Assembly: GCA_018663565.1 (NCBI GenBank)
Contig: JABJQE010000035.1
Location: forward strand, 1 to 12,512
Reading direction: 5' to 3'
DNA from: Phycisphaerae bacterium
Lineage (GTDB): Bacteria; Planctomycetota; Phycisphaerae; Phycisphaerales; SM1A02
DNA: 12,512 nucleotides
The position numbers and the translations under genes are program-made. The notes below the pieces were generated by a model that saw only the letters and a list, made by a program, of their open reading frames with translations, was not told the DNA's origin and ran no database searches. Of the stretch, positions 1 to 7,407 are shown piece after piece. Each line of letters begins with the position of its first letter. Within the stretch, counting starts at the first letter, position 1.

Positions 1-140
1 CACAACCACCACGTGCCAACCCCCGCTGCCACGATGATGATGAACACCACAAATGGGCCGCCGCCTCGCTTCTTGCGGCGGGAGGACATCATGGATCGTC
101 CGCGGGCGGAACCTGACATTGATTGGCTCGGGAGCGCCAT
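1..140 (-). CDS. N-terminus of a membrane-anchored protein, cut by the left edge
   Basis: Only the first 46 codons are in the window; the gene reads leftward off the edge. The visible protein has a short polar N-terminus, a basic patch (SRRKKRGGG, about residues 20-28) and then a hydrophobic run PFVVFIIIVAAGVGTWWL (29-46). This is the pattern of a single N-terminal membrane anchor with the basic side in the cytoplasm and the missing bulk probably outside. I chose the ATG at 140 because a TACACT hexamer lies exactly 6 nt upstream, as at other genes here. In-frame ATGs at residues 8, 17 and 18 are alternatives. No Shine-Dalgarno is visible. The porin terminator at 287-316 separates it from the porin transcript, so it likely has its own promoter. 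The family cannot be recognised from this fragment. Confidence 0.6.
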   Translation of the reverse strand, partial: MALPSQSMSGSARGRSMMSSRRKKRGGGPFVVFIIIVAAGVGTWWL

Positions 141-144
141 GGGT

Positions 145-233
145 GGAGTGTAACGCGGCGTCGCCGCATGGGAGTTGCTCGTCAGGGGGCCGGTTGCCAC
201 CCGGGCCCAACACGATTCCTCAACTCAATCGCG
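145..233 (-). repeat. Two-block upstream repeat, copy A
   Basis: Block 1 (145-158, GGAGTGTAACGCGG on the plus strand) is identical to 3700-3713 and contains the -10-like hexamer. Block 2 (186-233) matches 3725-3772 at 36 of 48 positions by hand alignment, without gaps. The blocks are 16 nt further apart here than in copy B. Block 2 contains a small hairpin: 187-191 pairs with 204-208 and 192-193 with 201-202, with G203 bulged. Both copies lie just upstream of a minus-strand gene. Confidence 0.5.
147..152 (-). promoter_or_regulatory. -10-like TACACT directly before the left-edge gene
   Basis: On the minus strand TACACT is followed by CCACCC and then ATG, a 6-nt gap. A bacterial -10 box usually sits 6-7 nt before the first transcribed base, so transcription would start at or next to the A of ATG. 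I find no clear -35. The same GCGTTACACTCC string precedes nuoH. Confidence 0.5.
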
Positions 234-286
234 TTGCATGCCCGAGGCGGGTCCCTCTACTTGCGGCCTACTTGCCCCAAAACGAC

Positions 287-316
287 AACCCCCCCGGTCC
301 AAGGACCGAGGGGGTT
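287..316 (-). terminator. Intrinsic terminator of the porin gene
   Basis: A 14-bp inverted repeat with one C/A mismatch (294/309) and a 2-base centre, AA (301-302). It is GC-rich with AA/TT at the base. On the minus strand the stem is followed by a modest T-rich tail (GTCGTTTT). It begins about 40 nt after the porin stop. The tail is weaker than ideal, but the position and stem strength make it the best terminator in the window. Confidence 0.8.
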
Positions 317-357
317 GCAAGAATCAAGATCAAGAACAGATACGCCGAAGCGTCAAA

Positions 358-1788
358 TCAGAAGCTGACCTGCAGCTGCGTGCGGAGGAGCCACTGGCTG
401 CCTGTGGTCGAGTTCGTACCGTTGGCGTTTGCATTATTCCACCAACCGGTATAACCCCAGCCACCAGCACCGCTGTTATTCACAGCAGACGGATCGCTGA
501 AGTTCCAGCTCCAGTCAACACTGAGCTTGGTGTTTGGACCAGCAAGATAGTGGTTCCAACCAATGGTGGCCATGTTCAGAGTAGAACTCGGAACACCTGA
601 ACCGAAGCCAGGGTTGATCCACTGCCAACGGCCGTACAACTCATTGTCGTCGTCCATGTACATGCCAGCACCGACCTCGAAGCCAACCGAATTAATGTCT
701 TCGGAGTTAGTTCCACCGTCATTCGTGCGTTGATACGAACCGGAAGCGTAAGCGTTCCAGCCATCAGCCTCATAGGACAGGTCACTGCTCACGAGCCATG
801 CGCTGGGCACGTTAGCAGCAGCAGCGGCACCAGCCCCCTTCTGATTCAGCTTGATGTAACCACCACCGACACCGAGCAACCACGCGTCGGACGAACCAGG
901 AGTTGAACCAATGTGGTCAAACTGACTCCAATCGCCTTGGAGTAGCCACTCGCCGCGACCGGTGATGCCCCAGCCGTTGACATTGTTCTGCCAACTATTT
1001 TGAGCAGCACCATTACCTGCATTGACGTCCGAGCCATTGCTGAACATGGCGTTCATGCGGAACTGATCCCAATTACCTTTGAGCATGACGCCGTTGGTGA
1101 TCTGGGAAGATGCCCAGGCGTAGTCATACGAACTTCGCTCGATGGCCTGCTGATCTTCAGCGTTGACCATGAACCCGCGCGTGACCATCATCTTCTGGCG
1201 ACCGAGTTGAACGGACCAGTTGTCATTGACATGCCAGCCGCCATAGGCCCACTGGAGAGGAGTTGTGCTCAAGCCGTTATTCCCGTTGTAGGGCGACCAA
1301 TCGAGGCGTGCGTTGTAGTACGCAACCCCAGCGAGCTCACCAGAGAAGTTGAGCGCAGCGCGTGTCGTCTCAAATCCGAAGCTGGTGTTTTTGTCGTTGG
1401 CTCCACCTACAGTACCACTCTGCCAATCACCTGGCTGATGACCAATATTAAATCGCTCTTGGAACAAACCATTGATCTTCATCGACCATTTGCCATCGGC
1501 AGACTGGACGAAGAATCCATTGTTGTAGCCGGACGTAGCACCGGTGCCCTGAAGGCTGGCGCGTGTGTCGGCGTCGGCGAGAACATCTTGGACAATGCCA
1601 CTGATCTGCTCGCTGCGTTGTTCGGTGAGCCAGTCACCGTTTTGTTGGGCCGACATCTCGGCGATCTTTGCTTCTGCTGCCTCAAGACGAGACTGCAGGT
1701 CGTTAGAGGTGTTGCCAGTATTGGCAACAGCCATCCCGCTAAATGCGGCAGCACCGAGAACGATGCCTGCCTTGGTCGCGAAACTCAT
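358..1788 (-). CDS. Outer-membrane porin, probably OprP/OprO-like
   Basis: A 476-residue secreted beta-barrel protein, predicted to be a diffusion channel in the outer membrane. Residues 1-22 form a signal peptide ending AVA before NTG. Residues 29-48 (NDLQSRLEAAEAKIAEM) form a short coiled coil like those at the start of many OprP/Porin_O_P-type porins. A barrel-entry segment follows near residue 95 (FFVQSADGKWSMKINGLFQERF region), then alternating aromatic/polar strands rich in W, Y, G and N. It ends QLQVSF, with the terminal Phe used by the BAM machinery. The open frame extends 35 codons upstream, but the signal peptide and the AGGAG at 1798-1802 fix the start at 1788. It is followed by a strong terminator and preceded by a structured leader, so it is likely monocistronic. 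The substrate cannot be told; a phosphate-selective role is only a family association. Confidence 0.85.
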   Translation of the reverse strand: MSFATKAGIVLGAAAFSGMAVANTGNTSNDLQSRLEAAEAKIAEMSAQQNGDWLTEQRSEQISGIVQDVLADADTRASLQGTGATSGYNNGFFVQSADGKWSMKINGLFQERFNIGHQPGDWQSGTVGGANDKNTSFGFETTRAALNFSGELAGVAYYNARLDWSPYNGNNGLSTTPLQWAYGGWHVNDNWSVQLGRQKMMVTRGFMVNAEDQQAIERSSYDYAWASSQITNGVMLKGNWDQFRMNAMFSNGSDVNAGNGAAQNSWQNNVNGWGITGRGEWLLQGDWSQFDHIGSTPGSSDAWLLGVGGGYIKLNQKGAGAAAAANVPSAWLVSSDLSYEADGWNAYASGSYQRTNDGGTNSEDINSVGFEVGAGMYMDDDNELYGRWQWINPGFGSGVPSSTLNMATIGWNHYLAGPNTKLSVDWSWNFSDPSAVNNSGAGGWGYTGWWNNANANGTNSTTGSQWLLRTQLQVSF

Positions 1789-1797
1789 GTGTCGACT

Positions 1798-1802
1798 CTC
1801 CT
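1798..1802 (-). promoter_or_regulatory. Shine-Dalgarno AGGAG of the porin gene
   Basis: AGGAG lies 9 nt before the ATG at 1788. It decides this start over upstream in-frame ATGs and contrasts with the SD-less genes in the window. Confidence 0.75.
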
Positions 1803-1868
1803 GTGTTCCGAATGCAACTGGTTTTGCCCAACAAGGGCTCACCAACATTCGGGAAGTGACCATTTCTC

Positions 1869-1898
1869 CCGAGACACATCTACGTAGATGCATCTCGG
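1869..1898 (-). promoter_or_regulatory. 30-nt inverted repeat in the porin 5' leader
   Basis: On the minus strand, arms CCGAGA and TCTCGG enclose TG, the perfect 14-bp palindrome CATCTACGTAGATG, and TG. In porin-strand RNA the two UG dinucleotides pair as U:G wobbles, so all 15 positions pair. On the plus strand they would be CA/CA mismatches. It ends about 80 nt before the start codon and has no T-run after it, so it is not a terminator. It could be an mRNA stability or regulatory hairpin, or an operator for a dimeric regulator. Confidence 0.6.
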
Positions 1899-2028
1899 AT
1901 CTGATTCATCGCCTATCGACCAACTCCGATCGATCTATTGAAGGCGAGGATCATATCGAGATCGACTGCATGTACCACCCCACGGCCAACTTTCTCTGCA
2001 CATTCCTTGAACTTGTGGTCGCAGAGAT

Positions 2029-2057
2029 CAACTAAAATGGCCATAACACACTGTCAA
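2029..2057 (-). promoter_or_regulatory. Candidate porin promoter
   Basis: A perfect -35 TTGACA (2057-2052) lies upstream of the porin, but at 17-nt spacing the -10 would be TAGTTG (2034-2029), which is poor. A second option is TTGCCC (2097-2092), an 18-nt spacer and TAGGCT (2073-2068). Either gives a leader of roughly 240-280 nt holding the hairpin at 1869-1898. Confidence 0.3.
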
Positions 2058-2065
2058 ATCGCTGT

Positions 2066-2437
2066 TTAGCCTATTTTTCGCCGCTGAATTTGGGCAAAAA
2101 AACTTCTTGGTACTCGTGGGCCCCGCAAATTCAACCTGTAACCGCCGCTCAGGGTCAATTGGACGCCCCCAGGCACGAGTTTGCCATGGTCTGATAACCA
2201 AGTGCCGGCGGCGGTGAAAGATGCATTGGCATTCACATAGAAGTTGCCGAACTACGGCATCCGCCAGACCCATGCCAGATAGTGGCACAACGCCTTACGG
2301 CGAACACGAGCAGAGGGCTGGCGAGCTGCTGTTCCGAATATGGTTTCTCGCCGCCAAGCCCACCAAGCCCCTCCCAAACGCCCGCGTGTGACCCACAGCA
2401 GCCGTCCAGTACCCAAGATGATGTGCAGTAGACGCAT
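2066..2437 (-). other. Unexplained gap with an in-frame pair of short ORFs, possible gene remnant
   Basis: The stretch between nuoH and the porin (1789-2480) has no recognisable gene. One minus-strand frame is open from an ATG at 2437 (61 codons, weak AGGAG about 11 nt upstream) to a TAG at 2254-2252. It then stays open in the same frame for another 61 codons to a TAA at 2068-2066. The second part reads NFYVNANASFTAAGTWL and then VQLTLSGGYRLNL, alternating as in beta-strand proteins. The first part is rich in Arg and Trp and looks less protein-like. I recognise no family. It may be a decayed envelope-protein gene with an amber stop, or a chance open frame. Confidence 0.2.
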
Positions 2438-2473
2438 ACTTGAGAGAGCTCCTGTTCGATCCCCTGCTCTTCC

Positions 2474-2489
2474 GGCCGCCTCAGCGGCC
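2474..2489 (-). other. GC hairpin across the nuoH stop codon
   Basis: GGCCGC and GCGGCC form a perfect 6-bp stem around a TGAG loop that contains the nuoH stop codon. No T-run follows, so it is not a convincing terminator. It may slow release or protect the mRNA end, or be incidental in GC-rich DNA. Confidence 0.3.
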
Positions 2490-3692
2490 CGTAGGTGGGC
2501 TAAACCGACTGCCCACAAGGCCGATCTTGTGATTCGACGAGGCCTGACCTGGCATGAGGGGCAAGATGAGCCAAATCAGCCCCATGCAGCCCAAAGAGCC
2601 AGCCCAAAGCCATGGACGCCATCCGAGATACACAAATACGCTCGTCATGAGCAGAAGCAGCAGGGAAAGCGGAATCAAGCCCTCCCACGCCAGCTTCATC
2701 AACTGGTCGAACCGGAACCGCGGCAATGTCCACCGCACCATCATGGTCAGGAAGACCAGAATGAAGACTTTTCCGAGCACGATGCCAAATTGCAACAGGA
2801 TGAGCAGAATGCCACCGGATTGGGGGAGATCCCAGCCCGTAATGGGGTTCAGTGACCAGCCACCAAGGAAGAGCGTCACAAAGAAGGCACTACCGACAAC
2901 AAGATGGATGTATTCGCCCATGAAGAACAACGCCCACTTCATGGAGGAATACTCGGTGTGCCAGCCACCAATCAACTCCTGCTCGGCTTCTGCAAGGTCA
3001 AACGGGGCCCGGCCGGCTTCGGCAAGCAGACATATATAGAAGATGATGGCCACGATGGGCTGCTGGATGAGATACCACTGCCCGGCAAGTTGCTGCCCGA
3101 CAATCTGCTGCGGCAAGAGCGTGCCCGCCGTCAAGACCACACAGAGCAAGGCGAGGCCCATCGGAATCTCGTACGAAATCATCTGGGCCGTCGCTCGAAG
3201 ACCACCGAGGAAGGAATACTTGTTGTTGGAGGCCCAGCCACCAAGTCCAACTCCGTAAACGCCAAGCGAGGCAGCGGCGACGAGATACACCACGCCGATA
3301 TTGATATCAGCCCCCATGATGGCGACTTGGTGCCCATCGCCAAATTCAAGATATCCGCCCCATGGAATAACCACGAATCCAATCATCGCAGGAATCACGG
3401 TGAGCGCTGGCGCGATCATGAACAGCACACGGTCCACGCCCTGCGGCATGAATTCTTCTTTGAAGAACAACTTGAGCCCATCGGCAAGCGGTTGAAGCAG
3501 GCCAAGTGGTCCAACTCGGCTCGGACCTATTCGGTCCTGCGCCCACGCGCAGACCTTCCGCTCAAGCAAAATCAAATACGCCGCCGCCCCAAGGCACATA
3601 TGCAGCACCACCACAATGACGATCAACGAAACGATGACCTGTGGAAGCCACGGCGGGAGTTCTAAGAGCCATGCTGAGAGCCAATCTGACAT
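2481..3692 (-). CDS. nuoH: NADH-quinone oxidoreductase subunit H (complex I, NuoH/ND1)
   Basis: A 403-residue inner-membrane subunit of complex I that forms part of the quinone-binding chamber and links the hydrophilic arm to the proton-pumping arm. Family signatures are clear: LLERKVCAWAQDRIGPSRVG (42-61), GLLQPLADGLKLFFKEE (64-80), EAGRAPFDLAEAEQELIGG (225-243), TEYSSMKWALFFMGEY (246-261) and PRFRFDQLMKLAWEGLIPLSL (324-344). Hydrophobic segments fit the usual eight helices, and a further one (about 361-380) precedes a polar tail. I chose the ATG at 3692 (MSDWL) because an upstream in-frame ATG would add a Pro/Arg-rich tail and run through the promoter-like TACACT. No Shine-Dalgarno is visible. 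Neighbours are carB and a porin, not other nuo genes, so it is separated from the usual nuo operon. Confidence 0.93.
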   Translation of the reverse strand: MSDWLSAWLLELPPWLPQVIVSLIVIVVVLHMCLGAAAYLILLERKVCAWAQDRIGPSRVGPLGLLQPLADGLKLFFKEEFMPQGVDRVLFMIAPALTVIPAMIGFVVIPWGGYLEFGDGHQVAIMGADINIGVVYLVAAASLGVYGVGLGGWASNNKYSFLGGLRATAQMISYEIPMGLALLCVVLTAGTLLPQQIVGQQLAGQWYLIQQPIVAIIFYICLLAEAGRAPFDLAEAEQELIGGWHTEYSSMKWALFFMGEYIHLVVGSAFFVTLFLGGWSLNPITGWDLPQSGGILLILLQFGIVLGKVFILVFLTMMVRWTLPRFRFDQLMKLAWEGLIPLSLLLLLMTSVFVYLGWRPWLWAGSLGCMGLIWLILPLMPGQASSNHKIGLVGSRFSPPTGR

Positions 3693-3699
3693 AGGGGGG

Positions 3700-3772
3700 G
3701 GAGTGTAACGCGGGCGGGGTCCCCGGGGTCGGTCTCCACCCGGACCCAATATCGTCGCTCAACTTATTCGCG
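3700..3772 (-). repeat. Two-block upstream repeat, copy B
   Basis: The partner of 145-233. Block 1 (3700-3713) is identical, and block 2 (3725-3772) is 75% identical by eye. The hairpin is kept: 3726-3730 pairs with 3743-3747 and 3731-3732 with 3740-3741, with G3742 bulged. The pair T3729:A3744 replaces C190:G205 of copy A, a compensatory change. It occupies about half of the 186-nt carB-nuoH gap. The rest of that gap (3773-3878) shows only a weak 5-bp hairpin (3852-3868) with no T-run. Confidence 0.5.
3702..3707 (-). promoter_or_regulatory. -10-like TACACT before nuoH
   Basis: GCGTTACACTCC occurs 9 nt before the nuoH ATG, followed by a run of C. It implies a leader of only 2-3 nt or none. 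There is no clear -35, and the hexamer lies in block 1 of the repeat shared with the left-edge gene. Confidence 0.45.
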
Positions 3773-3878
3773 CACCTCACTCGGCATGGGGCCCGACCCC
3801 GTTTGATTTCGGAACCGTCGAATCAGCAAGAGGGGCCAAGCCCAGAGGCGGCGCGGGACGTGACCGCGTCATCCTGAT

Positions 3879-6800
3879 CTACTGCTCAACAGCTCCGCCA
3901 CTCAACTGTTCTCGCGTCGAAGTTACGCCGTAGGCATCTTGTAGGGCTTGCACTTTCCAGGTTCCCGCCCTGAGGGCAGAGATTGCTCGCACTGCGGCCA
4001 TGGCTCCGGTCAAGGTCGTAATCATTGGCACGCCGCTTCGGATGGCCATGGCTCGAATTCGGCCTTCGTCGGTTTGTGAACCAGTTCGGGTTGGCGTATT
4101 GATGATGAGATCAATCTCGCCGTTGGCGAGCCGGTCAAGAATGTTTGGCCGCGCGCCTTCGGAAATCTTCCGAATGGGGGTCGCCTCAACACTGTGAGCG
4201 GCGAGCAAATCACATGTGCCTTGTGTGCAGTGCACGGTGAAACCCATCGATCCGAGCGACCGTGCGACATCCACTACGCCCTGCTTGTCAGCATCACGCA
4301 CACTCAAGAAGACTTCGCCCTCAGTGGGCAGTGGCAGCCACGCACTCATTTTGGCCTTGGCCAGTGCTACTGACAACGAGCGGTCAAAACCCATGGCCTC
4401 GCCGGTTGATCGCATTTCCGGGCCAAGCACCACATCGACACCCGGGAACTTGTCAAATGGGAACACAGGCTCCTTGACGGCATAGAAGCCGGTCTCTTCT
4501 CGGTGGGTCTCGTCTTCAAGGCTCGCTAGTGAAGCGCCCATCATGACCTTGGCAGCAATACGCGACCACGGGACGCCAGTGCTCTTCGCAACAAATGGAA
4601 CCGTACGACTTGCACGCGGGTTCACTTCGATCACGAATATTTCGTCATCACGAACTGCAAGTTGCATATTCATCAGACCCCGCACCTGCAGCGCCTCAGC
4701 GAGCGCCTTGGCCTGTTCGGTAATGCGGCGACGAATAGAAGGGCTCAGTGTGTCTGGCGGCAGAATGCATGACGAATCACCTGAGTGAACGCCGGCCTGC
4801 TCGATGTGTTCCATGATGCCAGCAATCACCGCTTGTGGCGGATCCGCCGCGTGATTGATCTGACTGCTTCGCGTGGACTTGTGCGGCGCATAATCAGCAA
4901 CCACATCAACATCCACTTCAGTGGCATGACTGAGGAATCGATCAATCAAAACGGGCGCGTCTGCGAGTTCGGAAACGTCCACGGCCGTTCGCATGTATTG
5001 ATCGAGTGCTTCTTCATCGAAGCAGATTTCCATGCCTCGCCCGCCAAGCACATAACTCGGGCGCACGAGCACCGGGTAGCCAATGTCGGTGGCAATGCCC
5101 TGAGCCTGCTCAAGACTGTACGCAATGCCATTCGGTGGCTGCTGCAGACCAAGTCGATCGAGAATGGACTTGAAGCTCTCGCGGTCCTCTGCCTCATCAA
5201 TCGACTGCAAGCCAGTACCAATCAGTGGTACGCCAGCTGCGACAAGTCCGTGCGCGAGGTTAAGGGGCGTCTGCCCCCCGAACTGCACGATGCACCCTGC
5301 AACGCCGCCGGTTCGCTTTGCCTGGTCAGCGCCGCCGCCGTTGAGGCGCTCGACAATATTCAACACGTCCTCAAGCGTCAACGGTTCGAAGAACAACAAA
5401 TCACTCGTGTCATAATCGGTACTGACTGTCTCCGGATTGGAATTGATCATGACCGATTCAAAGCCCATGTCTTCGCAGGCGAACGCGGCTTGGCAGCAGC
5501 AGTAATCGAACTCGATGCCTTGACCAATTCGATTTGGACCGCCACCAAGGATGACAATCTTCTCGGTGTCACTGACACGAATCTCGTCATCTGTCATCAA
5601 TACGCCATTCACCTCGAACGGCTGCTCGTAGGTGGAGTAGTAATACGGCGTCATCGCTTCGAACTCAGCGGCGCATGTATCCACCAGTTTGAAGACTGGC
5701 TCGACACCAAGTTGTCGGCGGTACGCCCGCACCTTTAGAATTGTTTCGGTGCTAATGCCGCCGAGGAATACCTTCGCGAGCTGTGGATCGCTATAGCCAT
5801 TTTGCTTTGCTTCAAGCATCAATCCCGCATCGATCGATTCAAGTGAGCCGCACGCAAGCAGTCGGTCCTCGAACTGAACAAGTTGCTCAAACTGATTGAG
5901 ATACCACGGGTCGATGCCGGTCAAGTCGAAGATTCGCTCGAGACTCCATCCAAGTTTTATCGCGTACCGCACGTAATACAGCCGGCCCTGACATGGCACG
6001 GCGAGCTTGCGCGTAATTGTTTCTTCATCAACAGGCCACTCCACATCGGCATCGCCGTTGCGAGCAGCGAGCCAGCGGTCTTGTCCATCGAGCCCATATC
6101 CAAACCGCTTTACTTCCATCGACCGAATAGCCTTTTGGAAGGCCTCGCGGAAGTTGCGACCAATGCTCATCGCTTCACCGACCGACTTCATCTGTGTCGT
6201 CAGGGTTTCGTCGGCCTCGGGGAACTTCTCAAACGTCCACCGAGGCATCTTGACGACCACATAGTCAATCGACGGCTCGAAGCACGCCGATGTCGTTTCG
6301 GTAATGTCATTGCGAAGTTCGTCAAGCGTGTACCCAACTGCAAGCTTTGCGGCGATGTGCGCGATTGGAAATCCGGTCGCCTTCGACGCAAGTGCGCTGC
6401 TACGAGAAACGCGTGGATTCATCTCAACGACAACCATCTCGGCCGTCTCGGGGTTGATTGCAAACTGCACATTCGAGCCACCCGTGTCAACGCCTACGGC
6501 TCGCAAGATGTCAAAGGACGCGTCACGCAATCGCTGATACTCGCGGTCGCTGAGTGTCTGTATTGGGGCCACGGTCACCGAGTCGCCGGTGTGCACACCC
6601 ATGGGATCAATATTCTCAATGCCGCAAATAATGATGCAGTTGTCATTGCGATCACGCACAACCTCAAGCTCGTACTCCTTCCAGCCAAGTACAGACTGGT
6701 CTATTTGAACCTGACCAATTCGTGATGCGGCGATGCCGCGACGCAGCTGATCCTCAAATTCCTCTCGGTTATAGGCAATTCCGCCACCACTACCACCCAG

Positions 6801-7334
6801 CGTAAAGGCGGGACGAATGATGGCTGGCAATCCGATTTGCTCAAGGAAGGCAAATCCTTCGTCAAGCGTCGTCACCACTTCACTGCGAGGCAATTTGTAC
6901 CCACACGATTCGACCACTTCGCGGAATTTCAAACGGTCTTCGGCGCGGTCAATAATCTCGCGTGTCGCGCCGATCATTTCGACGCCGTACTTCTCAAAGA
7001 TGCCCGCTTCGTCAAGCTCGCATGCGCAGTTCAGCGCCGTTTGGCCGCCGAGGGTCGGCAAGACTGCATCGACCGGCGCGCCACGTTCTATTTCTAACGC
7101 CAGAATTCGCTCAACGGCTTCCATCGTGATCGGTTCGATGTAGGTGCGATCAGAAAAATCCGGGTCGGTCATGATCGTGGCGGGATTAGAATTCACAAGG
7201 ACAATTCGGTAGCCGTCGTCCCGCAGAGCCTTACAGGCCTGCGTACCCGAATAATCAAATTCACACCCCTGCCCAATAACAATGGGCCCCGAGCCGAGGA
7301 TCAAAATGGTGTGGATGTCGTCGCGGCGTGGCAT
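3879..7334 (-). CDS. carB: Carbamoyl-phosphate synthase large chain
   Basis: Makes carbamoyl phosphate from bicarbonate, glutamine-derived ammonia and two ATP, for pyrimidine and arginine synthesis; it acts with CarA, which is not in the window. The first half has GSGPIVIGQGCEFDYSG (about 14-30), ATP-grasp 1 with RPAFTLGGSGGG near 175-186, GVHTGDS, and EMNPRVSRSSALASKATG near 298-316. An oligomerisation region follows (about 420-560). The second half has LGGGPNRIGQGIEFDYCC (about 593-612), RPSYVLGGRGME near 758-769, GVHSGDSSC and EVNPRASRTVPFVAKSTG. An MGS-like allosteric domain runs from about 1003 to the end, with NTPTRTGSQTDEGRIR. At 1151 residues it is longer than the roughly 1070 usual, because of insertions near 570, 665 and 820. 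The start at MPRRDD is the last ATG before the conserved fold. No Shine-Dalgarno is evident. It is divergent from plsC with a 73-nt gap. Confidence 0.97.
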   Translation of the reverse strand: MPRRDDIHTILILGSGPIVIGQGCEFDYSGTQACKALRDDGYRIVLVNSNPATIMTDPDFSDRTYIEPITMEAVERILALEIERGAPVDAVLPTLGGQTALNCACELDEAGIFEKYGVEMIGATREIIDRAEDRLKFREVVESCGYKLPRSEVVTTLDEGFAFLEQIGLPAIIRPAFTLGGSGGGIAYNREEFEDQLRRGIAASRIGQVQIDQSVLGWKEYELEVVRDRNDNCIIICGIENIDPMGVHTGDSVTVAPIQTLSDREYQRLRDASFDILRAVGVDTGGSNVQFAINPETAEMVVVEMNPRVSRSSALASKATGFPIAHIAAKLAVGYTLDELRNDITETTSACFEPSIDYVVVKMPRWTFEKFPEADETLTTQMKSVGEAMSIGRNFREAFQKAIRSMEVKRFGYGLDGQDRWLAARNGDADVEWPVDEETITRKLAVPCQGRLYYVRYAIKLGWSLERIFDLTGIDPWYLNQFEQLVQFEDRLLACGSLESIDAGLMLEAKQNGYSDPQLAKVFLGGISTETILKVRAYRRQLGVEPVFKLVDTCAAEFEAMTPYYYSTYEQPFEVNGVLMTDDEIRVSDTEKIVILGGGPNRIGQGIEFDYCCCQAAFACEDMGFESVMINSNPETVSTDYDTSDLLFFEPLTLEDVLNIVERLNGGGADQAKRTGGVAGCIVQFGGQTPLNLAHGLVAAGVPLIGTGLQSIDEAEDRESFKSILDRLGLQQPPNGIAYSLEQAQGIATDIGYPVLVRPSYVLGGRGMEICFDEEALDQYMRTAVDVSELADAPVLIDRFLSHATEVDVDVVADYAPHKSTRSSQINHAADPPQAVIAGIMEHIEQAGVHSGDSSCILPPDTLSPSIRRRITEQAKALAEALQVRGLMNMQLAVRDDEIFVIEVNPRASRTVPFVAKSTGVPWSRIAAKVMMGASLASLEDETHREETGFYAVKEPVFPFDKFPGVDVVLGPEMRSTGEAMGFDRSLSVALAKAKMSAWLPLPTEGEVFLSVRDADKQGVVDVARSLGSMGFTVHCTQGTCDLLAAHSVEATPIRKISEGARPNILDRLANGEIDLIINTPTRTGSQTDEGRIRAMAIRSGVPMITTLTGAMAAVRAISALRAGTWKVQALQDAYGVTSTREQLSGGAVEQ

Positions 7335-7395
7335 GGTCGGGTCGTGGGCCCCATTTCGGCGGAAGATATCAGAATGCCATGAGCCGCTGTGGTGG

Positions 7396-7401
7396 TACCG
7401 T
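7396..7401 (+). promoter_or_regulatory. -10-like TACCGT before plsC
   Basis: TACCGT is followed by 6 nt (GCTCCA) and the ATG at 7408. The predicted first transcribed base is the A of ATG. No Shine-Dalgarno or clear -35 is present in the 73-nt gap to carB. Confidence 0.5.
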
Positions 7402-7407
7402 GCTCCA

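Noticed and set aside
1000..1887. A 295-codon plus-strand open frame antisense to the porin
   Set aside because: The minus-strand porin has a signal peptide, barrel pattern, Shine-Dalgarno and terminator; the antisense product has no recognisable feature.
1789..1893. A 35-residue N-terminal extension of the porin
   Set aside because: It would bury the signal peptide, and the AGGAG sits 9 nt before the later ATG.
2028..2288. 86-codon minus-strand frame between nuoH and the porin
   Set aside because: No family resemblance, no Shine-Dalgarno or TACNNT box at its start, and a competing frame looks more protein-like.
3852..3868. Hairpin just after the carB stop as a terminator
   Set aside because: Only a 5-bp stem with a 7-nt loop and no T-run on the carB strand.
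4785..5738. A 317-codon plus-strand open frame inside carB, and a 280-codon one at 5883-6725
   Set aside because: They lie wholly antisense to a well-conserved carB, their products resemble no family, and they reflect the codon bias of the opposite strand.
7282..7407. Upstream extension of plsC overlapping the carB start
   Set aside because: The added residues are antisense to carB and unlike the family; the 7408 ATG leads straight into the membrane anchor and has a -10-like box 6 nt before it.
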